From JAJRVM01 sp963700515 (GTDB lineage: Bacteria > Planctomycetota > Planctomycetia > Pirellulales > Pirellulaceae): DNA of 64,000 bases. Shown one piece after another: positions 22,701 through 32,293 of the stretch. Under the pieces are notes generated by a model. That model was not told the DNA's origin, made no database searches, and saw only the letters and a program-made list of their open reading frames with translations. A program made the translations under genes and the position numbers. How positions within the stretch are numbered: the stretch's first letter is position 1; every line of letters begins with the position of its first letter. The stretch is taken from the NCBI GenBank assembly GCA_963700515.1, contig CAVOXY010000045.1:1-64000 (forward strand), in the 5' to 3' direction.

Positions 22701-25458
22701 CGGCGGTGCGGGTATGGACTACGCCGAAGGCAACGAGGGTGACGATCACCTGCATGGCAATGAAGAGGCAGACATCATGTTCGGCGGAAGTGGAAAGGAT
22801 GCCCTCTTTGGCGGCGCCGGCGACGATACCCTGGAGGGAAATGAAGACGACGACATCCTCAGCGGTGACGGCGGTATGGACACGATTCTCGGCGGCAGCG
22901 GCAATGACCTCATCGAAGGGGGTGACGAAAGCGACACGCTCCTGGGCGGCCCAGGAAATGACACCATCATGGGCAACGAGGGGGACGACTTGATCGACGG
23001 CGGTACCGGTGACGACTCGCTGCGGGGAGATGCGGGAGATGATTTGCTCCTGGGCCAAGAAGGTCGTGACACGATTCGCGGCAACGCCGGTGACGACCGG
23101 ATCGAAGGCCACGCAGGTGACGATTTGCTGGAAGGGAATGACGGTCTCGATATCATCCTCGGCCAGGACGGCCACGATGTGATCAGTGGCGGTGCCGACG
23201 CGGACTTCATCGACGGCGGTGCCGGCGACGACGTCATGGATGGTGGAGAGGGAGATGACCAGATTGTTGGCAACGCAGGTAACGACGTGCTATTGGGACG
23301 TGAGGGACAGGACAGCTTGCACGGCGACGCGGGCCACGATGAAATCGACGGCGGCCCGGGAGACGATATTGCCGAAGGTGGTGACGACTCCGATGTCATT
23401 CGCGGCGGATCTGGCAACGACGGCATTCGTGGTGGACTCGGTAACGATGTCATCGACGGAGAGTCGGGCGATGACGTAATCGACGGCGATGAGGGGGATG
23501 ATGTGATTACCGGTGGCGAGGGGAGCGATATCATCGTCGGTGGCAGCGGTGACGATCACGTCATGCTGTGGGCTACCGCCGCGGACAGCCAGACGCTGAT
23601 CGACGGCGGCGATGACAACGACACGATCACGCTCGGCAATGGGACACTCAACAACTTTGCTGGCACGGTCCACGTTGACGGTGGCGGCGGGGCGGACCGC
23701 CTGGAACTCGATGACAGCACCAACAGCGACGAAACCGTCTATGCCGTCACCGCGGACTCGGTCAGTCGCAACGGTCTGGCACCGCTCGTGAACTACTCGG
23801 CAATCGAGACGCTGACGATTGCCGCGGGAACACAACCGGACCGGTTCGCGGTGGCCGCCAGTGCCGAGACCAGCTATTTGCTTGATGGCGGTCAACCGAC
23901 CGGGCAATCCGGCACCACTCCTGGCGACATCTTGGCCGTTGATCTGGCCGGCTTGCCGCTTGTCGGCAATCGACCGCAGAATGTCACCGCCGGCACGCTC
24001 GAGTTCGAAACCACTTCGATCGTATTTGAGGACTTTGAGTCGGTTGAACCACCATTCGCCGACGTAGCACCGACCGTCGTCAATCCGATCGCCAATCAAA
24101 CGGCCATCGTCGGGAGCCCATTCAGCTTCACGCTGCCCAGTAACACGTTCAGCGACCCGAACGGCGACCCGCTCACGTACAGCGTGCAAGGCTTGCCATC
24201 CTGGTTGGACTTCGACACGGCCACCCGCACCTTCTCCGGCACTCCCACGTCGCCCACCGAGAGTCCCATCACGGTGCGGGTCGTCGCCATGGATGACGAC
24301 GGCAACATCGGCATTGCCGAATTCAATCTGACCGCGTCCGCCCCCAATCCCGGAAACCGAGCCCCGATAGTGGTCCAGCCGATAGCGGACTTCACCGCTG
24401 CCGTGGGCGCTGACGAGCAGGTAATCGACCTATCGCAGGTGTTTGCCGATCTGGATGGTGACGACTTGACGTTTTCAACGACGAGCAGTAGCACGCAATG
24501 CATCTACCCATCGACCAGCGGTTCCGATTTGATACTGTCGTATCAACCGAACCAGCACGCCAGGGTGACCATCACCGTGACCGCGACCGATCCGTCCAAC
24601 GCCAGTGTGTCTGAAGCGTTCACGGTGACGGTCGGGCACGTGAAGGATTCCCTGGTAATCGACATGGGGCAGCAGGAAGGCGATGTGGTCGTGTCGCTAC
24701 CGGATCTCGAACTCCTGGCGATGGTTGGCAGCACGGAGATCCTCCGGTGGCCGACCGAAGATATCGAAATGGTCACCGTGAATCGCCCAGCGGGCGACCC
24801 TGACAATGTCGTCTTCAGCGGCAACTGGCGGACTGTCGGCACAAGCATCGTCAACGGTAGCTTCTGCCGAGTTCTTCGACAGGGCACGACCGAACTGCCG
24901 TTCAGTGGTCCCATGGATTGGCAGAACCCTGTCGCACCACTGGACGTGAATGCAGATGGAAACGTCACACCTGCCGACGCATTGTTCGTCATTGACCAGC
25001 TGAATAGCCCCACCGTCATCCGTAGCAACGGCCAACTTGTCGATGCAGCCACGCTCGATCCGTTCCCGATGCAGTTCTATGACGTGAACGGTGACGGTCG
25101 TGTCTTGCCCATCGACGCGTTGCTCATTATCCACCACCTGTCGAAGGTCGATGTGCCAGAGGGCGAGATGACGGCGCAGGTGGCCATTCCCCTGCCACCG
25201 ATTGCGGTCTTCTCGTCACAACCGGTGTCAAACGCCACCCATCTCGCGTCGCTGACTGACGATGATCGAGACCGTCACGAACCGGCAGTGCCGGTTGACT
25301 GCTACAGTGGAGATCCCGAAGACGCATTGTTCACCGGCACCGGCCTCGCGTGCGAGCTCGTTTCGCGTCCGGGTGTGAACGACTCGAACGAAGAATTGGA
25401 ATCGATTCTGGAAGACATTGAGGCGGACATTCACCAAGAATGGGAACGATGGCCTTGA
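4754..25458 (+). CDS. Giant secreted LEPRxLL protein with dimeric repeats, RTX arrays, cadherin-like and dockerin-type domains; frame broken about 13 times
   Basis: About 6,900 codons. I start at 4754, where GGAGG precedes ATG, rather than at an earlier in-frame ATG. The N-terminus is strongly basic and carries LLEPRWLL at residues 33-40, the planctomycete LEPRxLL signature of giant exported proteins. A long Ala/Gly/Thr/Ser-rich beta-repeat region follows (to about 16.4 kb), then a mixed region with repeated EG.TYYV.D...FKL.S motifs (about 17.3-17.6 kb). Two RTX blocks (GGxGxD, calcium-binding beta-roll), two cadherin-like/He_PIG-type domains and two dockerin-like DVN.DG...DAL motifs complete it. 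Frame changes occur near 5.53, 6.76, 7.72, 8.33, 11.9, 12.18, 12.65, 14.37, 14.75-14.85, 15.09, 18.29-18.7 and 19.86 kb; the same repeat style continues across each, so I read one gene. Likely role: adhesion or cell-surface matrix (inference). Confidence 0.8.
4841..4873 (+). other. LEPRxLL-type N-terminal motif
   Basis: Encodes RFELLEPRWLL directly after a run rich in Arg and Lys. The LEPRxLL motif is known from the N-termini of very large planctomycete proteins and is thought to relate to their export or anchoring. Confidence 0.8.
8345..14400 (+). repeat. Coding dimeric repeat, unit about 185 nt, dimer about 370 nt
   Basis: Within the giant gene a beta-strand-rich unit of about 61 residues recurs, in two alternating types. 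Type A begins with motifs such as DDTSIRADAGG (9388), DASNITSDAGS (9739), DDSTIKAEAGS (10110), DDASINAEAIA (10494), DDTRITADLVA (10860) and DNANISSEVIA (11236). Type B has STASIDTFTLGIAG, TSDIDSLALGVAL or SASDIDAIGVAAS about 185 nt later. Each unit also has the pattern N-[DEI]-[IV]-[SA]-N-x-[TV]-x-A-x-I. The regular spacing fits a stacked beta-solenoid, as in filamentous adhesins. Positions were estimated by eye. Confidence 0.7.
20806..21060 (+). repeat. First RTX-type (GGxGxD) block in the giant gene
   Basis: Encodes LGGSGNDILMGGEAGD, SGAGHDIVLGD and later VAFGGAGNDVIQAG. These are hemolysin-type calcium-binding nonapeptides, typical of extracellular proteins that fold on meeting calcium. 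A short non-RTX insertion splits the block. Confidence 0.8.
21895..23565 (+). repeat. Main RTX-type (GGxGxDxLx) block in the giant gene
   Basis: Starts with DQIIGGEGPDIILGG and, after an insertion of about 300 nt, continues as some 40 near-perfect 9-residue units such as GGAGDDTLEGNEDDD and GGSGNDLIEGGDESD, ending at GGSGDDHVML. Known RTX units bind calcium in a parallel beta-roll. The 27-nt coding period gives strong shadow frames on both strands that are not genes. Confidence 0.92.
24067..24636 (+). other. Two cadherin-like / He_PIG-type domains of the giant protein
   Basis: The first reads PTVVNPIANQTAIVG, then FSDPNGDPLTYSVQGLPSWL and RTFSGTPTSP, the classic putative-Ig/dystroglycan-type cadherin-like pattern. 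The second starts APIVVQPIADFTAAVG and has LDGDDLTF. They lie between the RTX block and the dockerin-like C-terminus and are probably spacer or adhesion modules. Confidence 0.75.
24927..25143 (+). other. Dockerin type I-like domain of the giant protein
   Basis: Two calcium-loop motifs, DVNADGNVTPADALFVIDQL and DVNGDGRVLPIDALLIIHHL, follow the dockerin duplicated F-hand pattern (D-x-N-x-D-G-x-x-x-x-x-D). Such C-terminal dockerin-like domains are common in planctomycete giant proteins, where no cellulosome is known. The partner cohesin is unknown. Confidence 0.8.
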
Positions 25459-25734
25459 TGTTCGCTGTCGAGGCTCTCAAGATAAGTGAGAAATCGTCGA
25501 GTGTCAGTCGCCAAACCATGGCCAGACAGGACGCTCAGCTAACTGCCAATAGCGGTTCAATTCGGTCAGCCGTGGACGGCTCCTGAGCGACCAGCTAAGG
25601 GACGACTCAAAAATAACTTCGGCACTTCTCCAATCAGGCTGAGCGAGCGGAGAGAGTTTTGCCATCCTCAAGAGACTTCAATCGCGAGCGGAGCCAGTGT
25701 GCCGGAGACTGAAACAGACGCTAAATCACCGAAG
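25459..25734. other. Intergenic, with a remnant of the small NTase-partner gene
   Basis: Around 25490-25535 the minus strand encodes CLAMVWRLTLDDF, clearly related to CLAMVWQLTLDAW of the small gene at 166-378, but without an intact frame around it. I see no other gene here. Confidence 0.5.
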
Positions 25735-26043
25735 TTATTTGTGAGCGGTGCCTAAGTGGCGGCGATAGCCGCGTTGGGTGTGGCAGACGCGGCGGAATCT
25801 CGGCGGCGCCAATGTGCGGCGGCGAAAATCAGGCTTGGCGCCTAATCCACGTAAACGTCCGGGATCTAGGGCGCAGCCTTTGCGGGAAGCCGAACGCGTG
25901 GGCCTGTCGCCCGGGGGCACCCCAAACGAGATGATCATGGCCTGGGCCCAGCGGTCCACGCGCCTGGCAATGAGGCGGAACGCCAGGATTCCGGCCATAA
26001 TAACGACGATGGTGGCGAAAGCAGTGATCCAAACGCTGGTCAT
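25735..26043 (-). CDS. Small membrane protein, unknown function
   Basis: A 102-residue protein starting MTSVWITAFATIVVIMAGIL, with GAGGA about 9 nt before the ATG. The first 25 or so residues form one membrane span. The rest is Arg-rich and basic (RLIARRVDRWAQ, RRRTLAPPRFRR), as in a cytoplasmic tail. I do not recognise a family. It lies divergent to a truncated sigma-54 activator remnant, between degraded gene pieces, so it may be an orphan. Codon use is normal for the region, and the signal for a real gene comes mainly from the ribosome-binding site plus the membrane span. Confidence 0.5.
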   Translation of the reverse strand: MTSVWITAFATIVVIMAGILAFRLIARRVDRWAQAMIISFGVPPGDRPTRSASRKGCALDPGRLRGLGAKPDFRRRTLAPPRFRRVCHTQRGYRRHLGTAHK

Positions 26044-26064
26044 TTTTCGGGTCCTCGTCTTGGA

Positions 26065-26454
26065 GGGACTTGGAGGCCAAGGCCGAACGTCAGCGTCGCT
26101 TCCCTGCGATTCGATGACCATATCGACGAGCATTATGCGTGGCCGGGGAACATCCGCGAACTTGAGCAGTGCGTGCGCAACGTGATCATCCATGGCGAAT
26201 ACCGGCCGGTGACCATGAGTACGAGAAACGCGATGGAAGAGTTCCTGACATCGATAAAACACTGTTCCTTGACACTCGACGAACTCAGTACTGCTTACTG
26301 CACGTATGGCTATGCCGTCACCGGCAGCTATGCCGAGACAGCTCGCCGCCTGATGATTGACCGTCGAACCGTGAGAGCCCGCACAGACGCCCACTGGTTG
26401 CGTCAATTCGGCGGAAAGCTGGACCCCAACGACGACGGTTATGAACAACCGTAG
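26065..26454 (+). pseudogene. C-terminal fragment of a sigma-54-dependent (NtrC-type) transcriptional activator
   Basis: The plus strand encodes HYAWPGNIRELEQCVRNVII, the C-terminal end of the AAA+ sigma-54 interaction domain (W-P-G-N-I-R-E-L). About 75 residues later comes a Fis-type helix-turn-helix, GSYAETARRLMIDRRTVRA. The Walker A, GAFTGA and Walker B parts are absent, because the upstream sequence is a divergent small gene. No proper start codon or ribosome-binding site is seen before the motif. It is best read as the tail of a lost regulator; expression of the DNA-binding part alone cannot be excluded. Confidence 0.7.
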
Positions 26455-26580
26455 CATTCCGCGTTTCTCTCCACAGCGGTTTTGTCGCACTGTTTCGAGA
26501 ACGGAAGGATGAGGGGGCAGACCAATACAGCGTCGATCCGTCGCAGGAACCTTCTGTCGTCATACTCTCTAACCCGATGG

Positions 26581-26632
26581 GCCTCGGACCATGCGCACAG
26601 CACGTCGCTGAAATCAGGATTCAGCCATGGTG
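26581..26632 (-). pseudogene. Remnant of a nucleotidyltransferase gene start
   Basis: The reverse strand reads AESxF and, in another frame, LNPDFSDVL followed by a degraded AWSEA. This matches the junction between the small gene and the NTase at 197-240 (LNPDFRDML). Nothing further of the NTase follows, so this is a short leftover of a second copy. Confidence 0.5.
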
Positions 26633-26646
26633 TTCCTCTAAATCGA

Positions 26647-27066
26647 CTACGTCAAAAGGGCAACCACGTATGTCGGCCAGAAATGTAATGCAATCTGCAA
26701 GACCCAAAATGCCAGAGCCAGACCACAAGCGATCAGGCCAGCCCTCCACCCGCGTGATCGGATGAAATAGACGGGCATTATAACGACAGGACCTGGACAG
26801 ATTACTAACAGAGTAACAAAGTGCCGCCATAGCTGGAAGTCATGTTCGGCAGCGTCGAGGTATGTCCACCTTACGATTGCGATGAGAAACATGACCGCGT
26901 CGAGAAACACGATCGCTGTTCCCCAGTTAACGGACGCTGCGCCGCCCACGAAACCCCATACAATCGCCCAGGCCAAAAGAAAAACGAGGCAGTTGCGTTT
27001 GGAGCGCGCATAGGATGGTGTTTCCTCCACGAAGTCCTCAGTGACGTCGTTCATCGAGTCGCTCAT
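26647..27066 (-). CDS. Membrane protein of unknown function
   Basis: 139 residues with a soluble acidic N-terminus (about 25 residues) and four hydrophobic segments: LVFLLAWAIVWGFVGGA, TAIVFLDAVMFLIAIV, FVTLLVICPGPVVIMPVYFI and AGLIACGLALAFWVLQIAL. A GGGGA element precedes the first ATG. No conserved catalytic motif is visible and I do not recognise the family. It lies alone, just downstream of the secreted-hydrolase genes on the same strand, with a 55-nt gap, so it could be the last gene of that transcript. Its role is unknown. Confidence 0.65.
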   Translation of the reverse strand: MSDSMNDVTEDFVEETPSYARSKRNCLVFLLAWAIVWGFVGGAASVNWGTAIVFLDAVMFLIAIVRWTYLDAAEHDFQLWRHFVTLLVICPGPVVIMPVYFIRSRGWRAGLIACGLALAFWVLQIALHFWPTYVVALLT

Positions 27067-27121
27067 TGCATGGTCCCCAATTCATCGTGGCGCTGCAAGA
27101 GTTTCTCATCCGATCTTTTTG

Positions 27122-28846
27122 TCATCTATTTTCTTGTCTCACACTGCCGTGCGCGGAACTCTGGCCGGCCAGGATCATCTCGGCTAACTTCGCTCGCACC
27201 TGGTCATATGCGGCTGGGTCCGTATTCCATTGAAACCAAGATCCGGCCAGCGGTATGACCAGCTTCTCGACGTCGGCGCGATGACCGAGCTTCTCCGCCA
27301 TCACCAGGTACTCGTAGTCATCGATCGAATCGCGCAGCGCCTTCAAACGAAGGCTGGGGGCGATTCCGTCGTAGCCTACCGCCCGGCCGGGATAAACGAG
27401 CGATCCCTCGCCGTTATAGCTCACCGCGTCATTGTCGCCGGGATGATAAGTCCGCGGGTCGCTCCAGGGATCATCGACTTGACGCCAGAACGCCATGCCG
27501 CCCCAATAGAGAAGCCCACTTACGCCATACCGCCAGGCGATCCACGAAGGTGCGCGATAGTTGAGCAGCGGGTAGTCAATGTGCCACCAGGGCGTCGGCT
27601 GCCCGCCCTGGCAGAGCGCCGTGTAGGTCCACACCGTTTCTCCCAGGGTCAGTCGCTCGGCTACTGGTTTCGGCTCGAACAGACAGAACAAGGGACACCA
27701 GATATCCACCGCTCCATACAGATCACCCCACGCTGGGTCCTGAGTGTTTGGCTGCTCTACGACCAACACTTTCACGACTGACTTGGCGTCGCGAATCGCT
27801 CGGCCCCAAGTCTGCACGTACTTGTATGCTTCCGCATCATTCGGTTCGTCTTTGAGGTACGTATAGAAGAGCAACTGGGGCCGATCGAGCTGGGTTGCCG
27901 CGCGATCGAAACTCAGAAGCCAGGCATGCAGTCGTTCTCGCTGCGCTACCGGATCCTTTACGGCGTGACTGGGGTGCAACACCTGTACCGCATTGACGTG
28001 ATAGCGGTCGACAAATTCCTTTAGCGCAGCTACCTGCTCGTCCGGAATGAGAAACGTCGCATCGGCCTGCTCGGCAGGCACCAGCTGTGGCGGTGTGGCG
28101 TTGAAGCGATGTCGGGAAACCAATTCCGCACATTGAGCATCGATGGCGGCCGCATCAATGGGATGGGCCTGCCCCTCGCCTTGCTCGCTTTGCCGATAGT
28201 AATTGCGCACCACTGCGGCCGGCGAACCAAACTCCGTCTGCATCGTCGGCGTGACGGGCAGCTGGAAGTCCCACACCGTCAACACCACGGGAACCGCCAC
28301 CGCTTTTCCCCCATCGGCCGTCACCGAGTACGTACCTCGATATTCACCCGGCGCAGTATCTGGCGGTGCATATAGATCGACCCAGAACCCGTGCGTCTGC
28401 TCGGCGGGCAAGTCAAATGGTACGGCCGTCAGCCGCGCGTTGCCGAGCGGTTGGCGCGACAGTGGATGGTCAAACGGAATCAGCGCATCAGGATACCAGC
28501 CTGGCTGGAACCGGTCGTTGCGCGGGGTGGCTTTCGTCAATTCAAACTGGTGTTGACGATAGAGCCGTGCGTCAATCGCACGGAGAAGATTGTCGCCGGG
28601 CCCCTGCAGATCGCCCGCCTCAACCCGCACTCCTTCGATCGGCTTATCCGATCGCATCAGAATTTGGAATCCGCGCCATTGGTTGCGGGCAAGGGATAGC
28701 CGCGTTTCGGCGGCGACGCCGGCAGATTCGTCACGCAACACGCGCCGCGTATCGGTCACGGTCCAGACTTGCCAGTCAGCCCAACCGTCGTCGAAGGCGG
28801 TCAGGCACAAACAACTCCATAGCAAGAAGCCAATCGCGCGATTCAT
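27122..28846 (-). CDS. Secreted DUF4091 / GH123-like glycoside hydrolase-type protein
   Basis: 574 residues. I choose the ATG at 28846, which has AGGAG 9 nt upstream and gives a signal peptide (MNRAIGFLLWSCLCLTAF). An N-terminal beta-sandwich part (residues about 30-190) is followed by the DUF4091-type catalytic barrel: LLFYTYLKDEPNDAEAYKY, VDIWCPLFCLFEP, VWTYTALCQGG, WRYGVSGLLYWGGMAFW and LRLKALRDSIDDYEYL. The adjacent D-E in KDEP matches the substrate-assisted acid pair seen in GH123 relatives. It probably acts outside the cytoplasm on an amino sugar or other glycan; the substrate is unknown. It follows the large secreted protein gene with a 34-nt gap, so the two are probably one operon. 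Confidence 0.8.
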   Translation of the reverse strand: MNRAIGFLLWSCLCLTAFDDGWADWQVWTVTDTRRVLRDESAGVAAETRLSLARNQWRGFQILMRSDKPIEGVRVEAGDLQGPGDNLLRAIDARLYRQHQFELTKATPRNDRFQPGWYPDALIPFDHPLSRQPLGNARLTAVPFDLPAEQTHGFWVDLYAPPDTAPGEYRGTYSVTADGGKAVAVPVVLTVWDFQLPVTPTMQTEFGSPAAVVRNYYRQSEQGEGQAHPIDAAAIDAQCAELVSRHRFNATPPQLVPAEQADATFLIPDEQVAALKEFVDRYHVNAVQVLHPSHAVKDPVAQRERLHAWLLSFDRAATQLDRPQLLFYTYLKDEPNDAEAYKYVQTWGRAIRDAKSVVKVLVVEQPNTQDPAWGDLYGAVDIWCPLFCLFEPKPVAERLTLGETVWTYTALCQGGQPTPWWHIDYPLLNYRAPSWIAWRYGVSGLLYWGGMAFWRQVDDPWSDPRTYHPGDNDAVSYNGEGSLVYPGRAVGYDGIAPSLRLKALRDSIDDYEYLVMAEKLGHRADVEKLVIPLAGSWFQWNTDPAAYDQVRAKLAEMILAGQSSAHGSVRQENR

Positions 28847-28880
28847 GGTTACTGCTCCTGTACGCCACATAAGGATAGGC

Positions 28881-31800
28881 TCATTTCAAAATACTAGCTC
28901 CCATCAATCCGAAAATCACGTCGTTGGCATAGGCTTCGATAGTAATGCGACTCAGCTCTGCATCCGGTTTCAGAGGGAGTTTCACCAGATGGGCTTCGGT
29001 GTCGACTTCGATTGGCTGAGCGAGATCTCTGGCCGCCGCGGAACCGGGTGGGCCAAATCGTCCACCGAGATTCTCAAATCCGTTGGCCGGCGTATCGTGG
29101 AACCGCCCACACCAATTACTCCAACAGTCGCCGATACCAAAAGGATTGACCAGATCGACCGGCTGCGACCCGCCACTATCGTAGTCGAGTGTGATGCGCA
29201 AGTTGACCACGTGGCTTTGCGCCGGAAAGGTCATGCCAGAGAGCATCAGGTAGAGCTCCTTCCCGCGCTCGCGGACCGGAATCTCCAACACCATGGGAAA
29301 ACCGCCGGCCCGCGTGACGACGGCAATGTTCGGACCCTCCTTGGAGCTCCGGAAAGGAATTCCGTCGTGAGTCCAACCGATGCTATCCGGGCCGATCTTC
29401 TCCCGCCACGCTCCATCCCAGGGGTTTTTGCCCGACACACGTGATGTGAGATGGTCTTTCCAGTACGCATGATTGACTCCCAACGCCGGTGCCGCCGGAG
29501 GTTGCGCGCTCGTTGCCACCCGAGGGAGAACATCCGTGATCGAGGCGTTGAAGGAATTGCCCAGATCGATCAGCGACCAATAGCCAAGATCTTGCGATGG
29601 AAGTTTCGGTGCCGACCAGACGCCCTCAACAGTTGCCTCGCTGGGCACGATGCGCACCCGCAGCGGTATGAAAACAGGGCAGATCTCCGTGCCACCCTGC
29701 AGAAACAACAATCGGGGACCAGGCTCACCAACCACCTTTCCTCGGACAATGGCGTCTGCGACGACAGGACTGCCAAGCACCTGTTGTGGGTCCAACAGTT
29801 GTGTCGCCTGGTAATCGACAAGGTTTAGCCGTAACTCTCCTCCTTCGTGGCATTCAATCTCATCAGGCACACTTCGTACAGCTGGCAGATAGGTGATCGA
29901 TACCGTCCCTTCCAGGCCCGGCGTGATCTCGACCATCAGCCAACTGATCATCACGCCTGGTTCGATTCGCCAAGGCATCGGTTTGCCATCCACGGCAACT
30001 TGTTCGATTCGCGCTGCGGCGAGTGGCAGTCGCAGATGAACGGCCGTAACTACCGGCGACTTCCAATGGAGCGTGACAGCCGTCGACTCACGCTTCCAGA
30101 TGTAAGAAAAATGCGGAGTTTCAATGGAAGCCTCGTTCCATGCGCTGGGAAACTGGGGCGACAGGTGAACCACTCCGTCAGGCCGATTGGGGACAATGCC
30201 GAACAGCCCCTCCATCACCGCGCGACCCCACATACTGATGGCGTCAGCAAATTCGTTGTTACCTCGCTGGCGCCCGTCGCTGAACATGTGGCAATTCAGG
30301 CCACCAGGTGTGGGCCCGTTGTAAATACCGCAAAACCCGCCGACGAGTAACGCATAGGCCTCATCAGCCCGTCCGGTCAGATAATGCGTCAGCGCAAAAT
30401 TGAACTCTTCGGCATACGCCATCTCATAGGTCGAATGCGTGTAGGACCGGCCGTGATTGGGAGCCCAGTTGGAACTCCAAAACACCTTTCCCCCGGCGGG
30501 AAGCGATTCACTCCGCAGATGGTTCTCGGCCCAATGGAGCATTTCATAGATCTGCGTCTGCGACGCGGCTTGGAACTCCGCACTATGATAGATCGTCGGC
30601 AGCTCTGGCTCGGTGTGCAGCTGCCTGTGCCCCAATGTGTCACGATATTCGGCAAACACACCCTGCCGTGGCATCCAGAGTTGGCTCTGCATGGCCCCAC
30701 GGATGGCTTCGACCTTCTCTTGATAGATCTTCGGATCTTTACCAAGCCGTACCGCCAGGTCGGCTAGGAAACGGTGGGCATTGAGCATGTAGGCCGACGC
30801 GGTAGTGCATTGCCCTCGCGTGTACCAGTGGGAATCGCTGATCCAGGTATCGAGACTACTTTCATAGAGTGGGACGTCTGCGGGTTGCAGCCTGCGCGTC
30901 TCCCAACGTACGATCCCTGCCAGGACCGGGTAGATCTGCCGCATTAGTTCCAGGTCGTCGGTATATTGAAAGTACTGCCGCACCTGGTCGAAGAAGACCT
31001 CATCCATGTTGTAGAATACCGAACCGGGTTGCTCGAGCATGTGTCCCAAGGCACCTTCGTCGGGACCTTCGCGAACCACGCCCAGCGTGGCATGCCGTTG
31101 GATAGAAAGACGCACGCGATCGGTCCAGCCGTAACAGACAGGTCCATACCATCCGCGCCAACCCAGATAGGCCTGACGCCACGACCAGGCGCCATGCAGA
31201 ATGGCCAGGTCGCCCCAGATTCCATCTGTGGCCAAGGCCATCATCGGTACGGCCTGGTTGAGATACGGGTCCGGCGTGGAAACCTTGATGCGTCCCACGA
31301 TCGATGCGTTTCGGGCTTGCGCTGCTCGTTCCGCGGCCGCTGGATCGTGCAGCCAGTTTTCAATCTGCCCACCACGTCCCACGATGATCCAGCCTTCCGT
31401 GGGCTCGCCGCCGACCCGCACTCTCTCGACCGCGACTCGATTGATCGCGTTTTGGTCGCCTGATCCGGAACTCCACTGTGTCGAGGAGCAGAGAGCGGCG
31501 GGGGAAGCGGCAACCTGCGCCGGGTCACCCAGCCCCACCTCGCCACCCCAAGAACTTCCGCCATGCAGGACGAACACCCCGTTCCTTGCCAGCGTGAAAC
31601 GCGACTCGGCCCAGCCAATAGTGTTGTCAGCGCATTGGTTTGGAGCGTAAAAGAATTCGGCCGCGCCGTGATTGTAGTTGGTCGTAAAACCCGAGGCACC
31701 GCCGAACATCCAGACAAGATGCCCCGGACCGTCATACCCTGCACGTCAACCTTCATCACGAATCCCACGCTGTCCGCCAAAGCGGTCAGCTGCAATCGGA

Positions 31801-32293
31801 CGATCACACCGGGAAAGGCTCCGTCGTGCAACACGTACTGCAGGCGTCCATCAACATAGCGCACGTCAATCTCGCTCCACGCGTGAAACCACTTGCTCGG
31901 GCCACCGTCGATCGTGAGCCCGATCATGGCATGACCGCTGAGCCCGCCGGCTGAATCCAGATCGACGACCAGTCGCGGCTCGTTTGCCGGCAGGATGAGT
32001 GGGCGAAACGGCGTCCGTTGGCGCTGAGCAAGTTCTTCCGGCGACCAGATAAGCGTGCGGTCGGCAGGAGGATAGAGAGGACGACGATGTTGCCGAGCAT
32101 CATCCACCACAACACCGATGCCCGATCCTGGTTTAGGACGCGGTGCCGCCGGATCACTAGTGATCCGCAACGACCAGCCGCCGGGAATCGGAACGTAGCA
32201 GTTGGCAGTGTTCTCTGGGGGAACGGTATCACCGGAGACGAATGGTAACGCCGAAAGAAACACGACACAGAAACTCATGAACTTCTGCAACAT
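28881..32293 (-). CDS. Secreted six-hairpin (alpha/alpha barrel) glycosidase-like protein, DUF4450-type; one frame break
   Basis: About 1,137 residues once a frame change near 31.68 kb is bridged. The start at 32293 has GAGGGTG 7 nt upstream and begins with a signal peptide (KFMSFCVVFLSALPFVSG). The N-terminal beta domain is followed by a helical-barrel segment with WSWRQAYLGWRGWYGP, MRQIYPVLAGIVRWETR, SDSHWYTRGQC, YEMAYAEEFNFALTHYL and FADAISMWGRAVMEGLFG, typical of six-hairpin glycosidases. Beta-sandwich C-terminal parts follow. I think it belongs to the DUF4450-type proteins of plant/algal polysaccharide users, but the exact family and substrate are uncertain. It is the first gene of an apparent two-gene operon with the DUF4091 protein. 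Confidence 0.7.

Noticed and set aside
22162..23534. Minus- and plus-strand frames inside the RTX block
   Set aside because: They mirror the 27-nt coding period of the RTX repeat and resemble no protein family.
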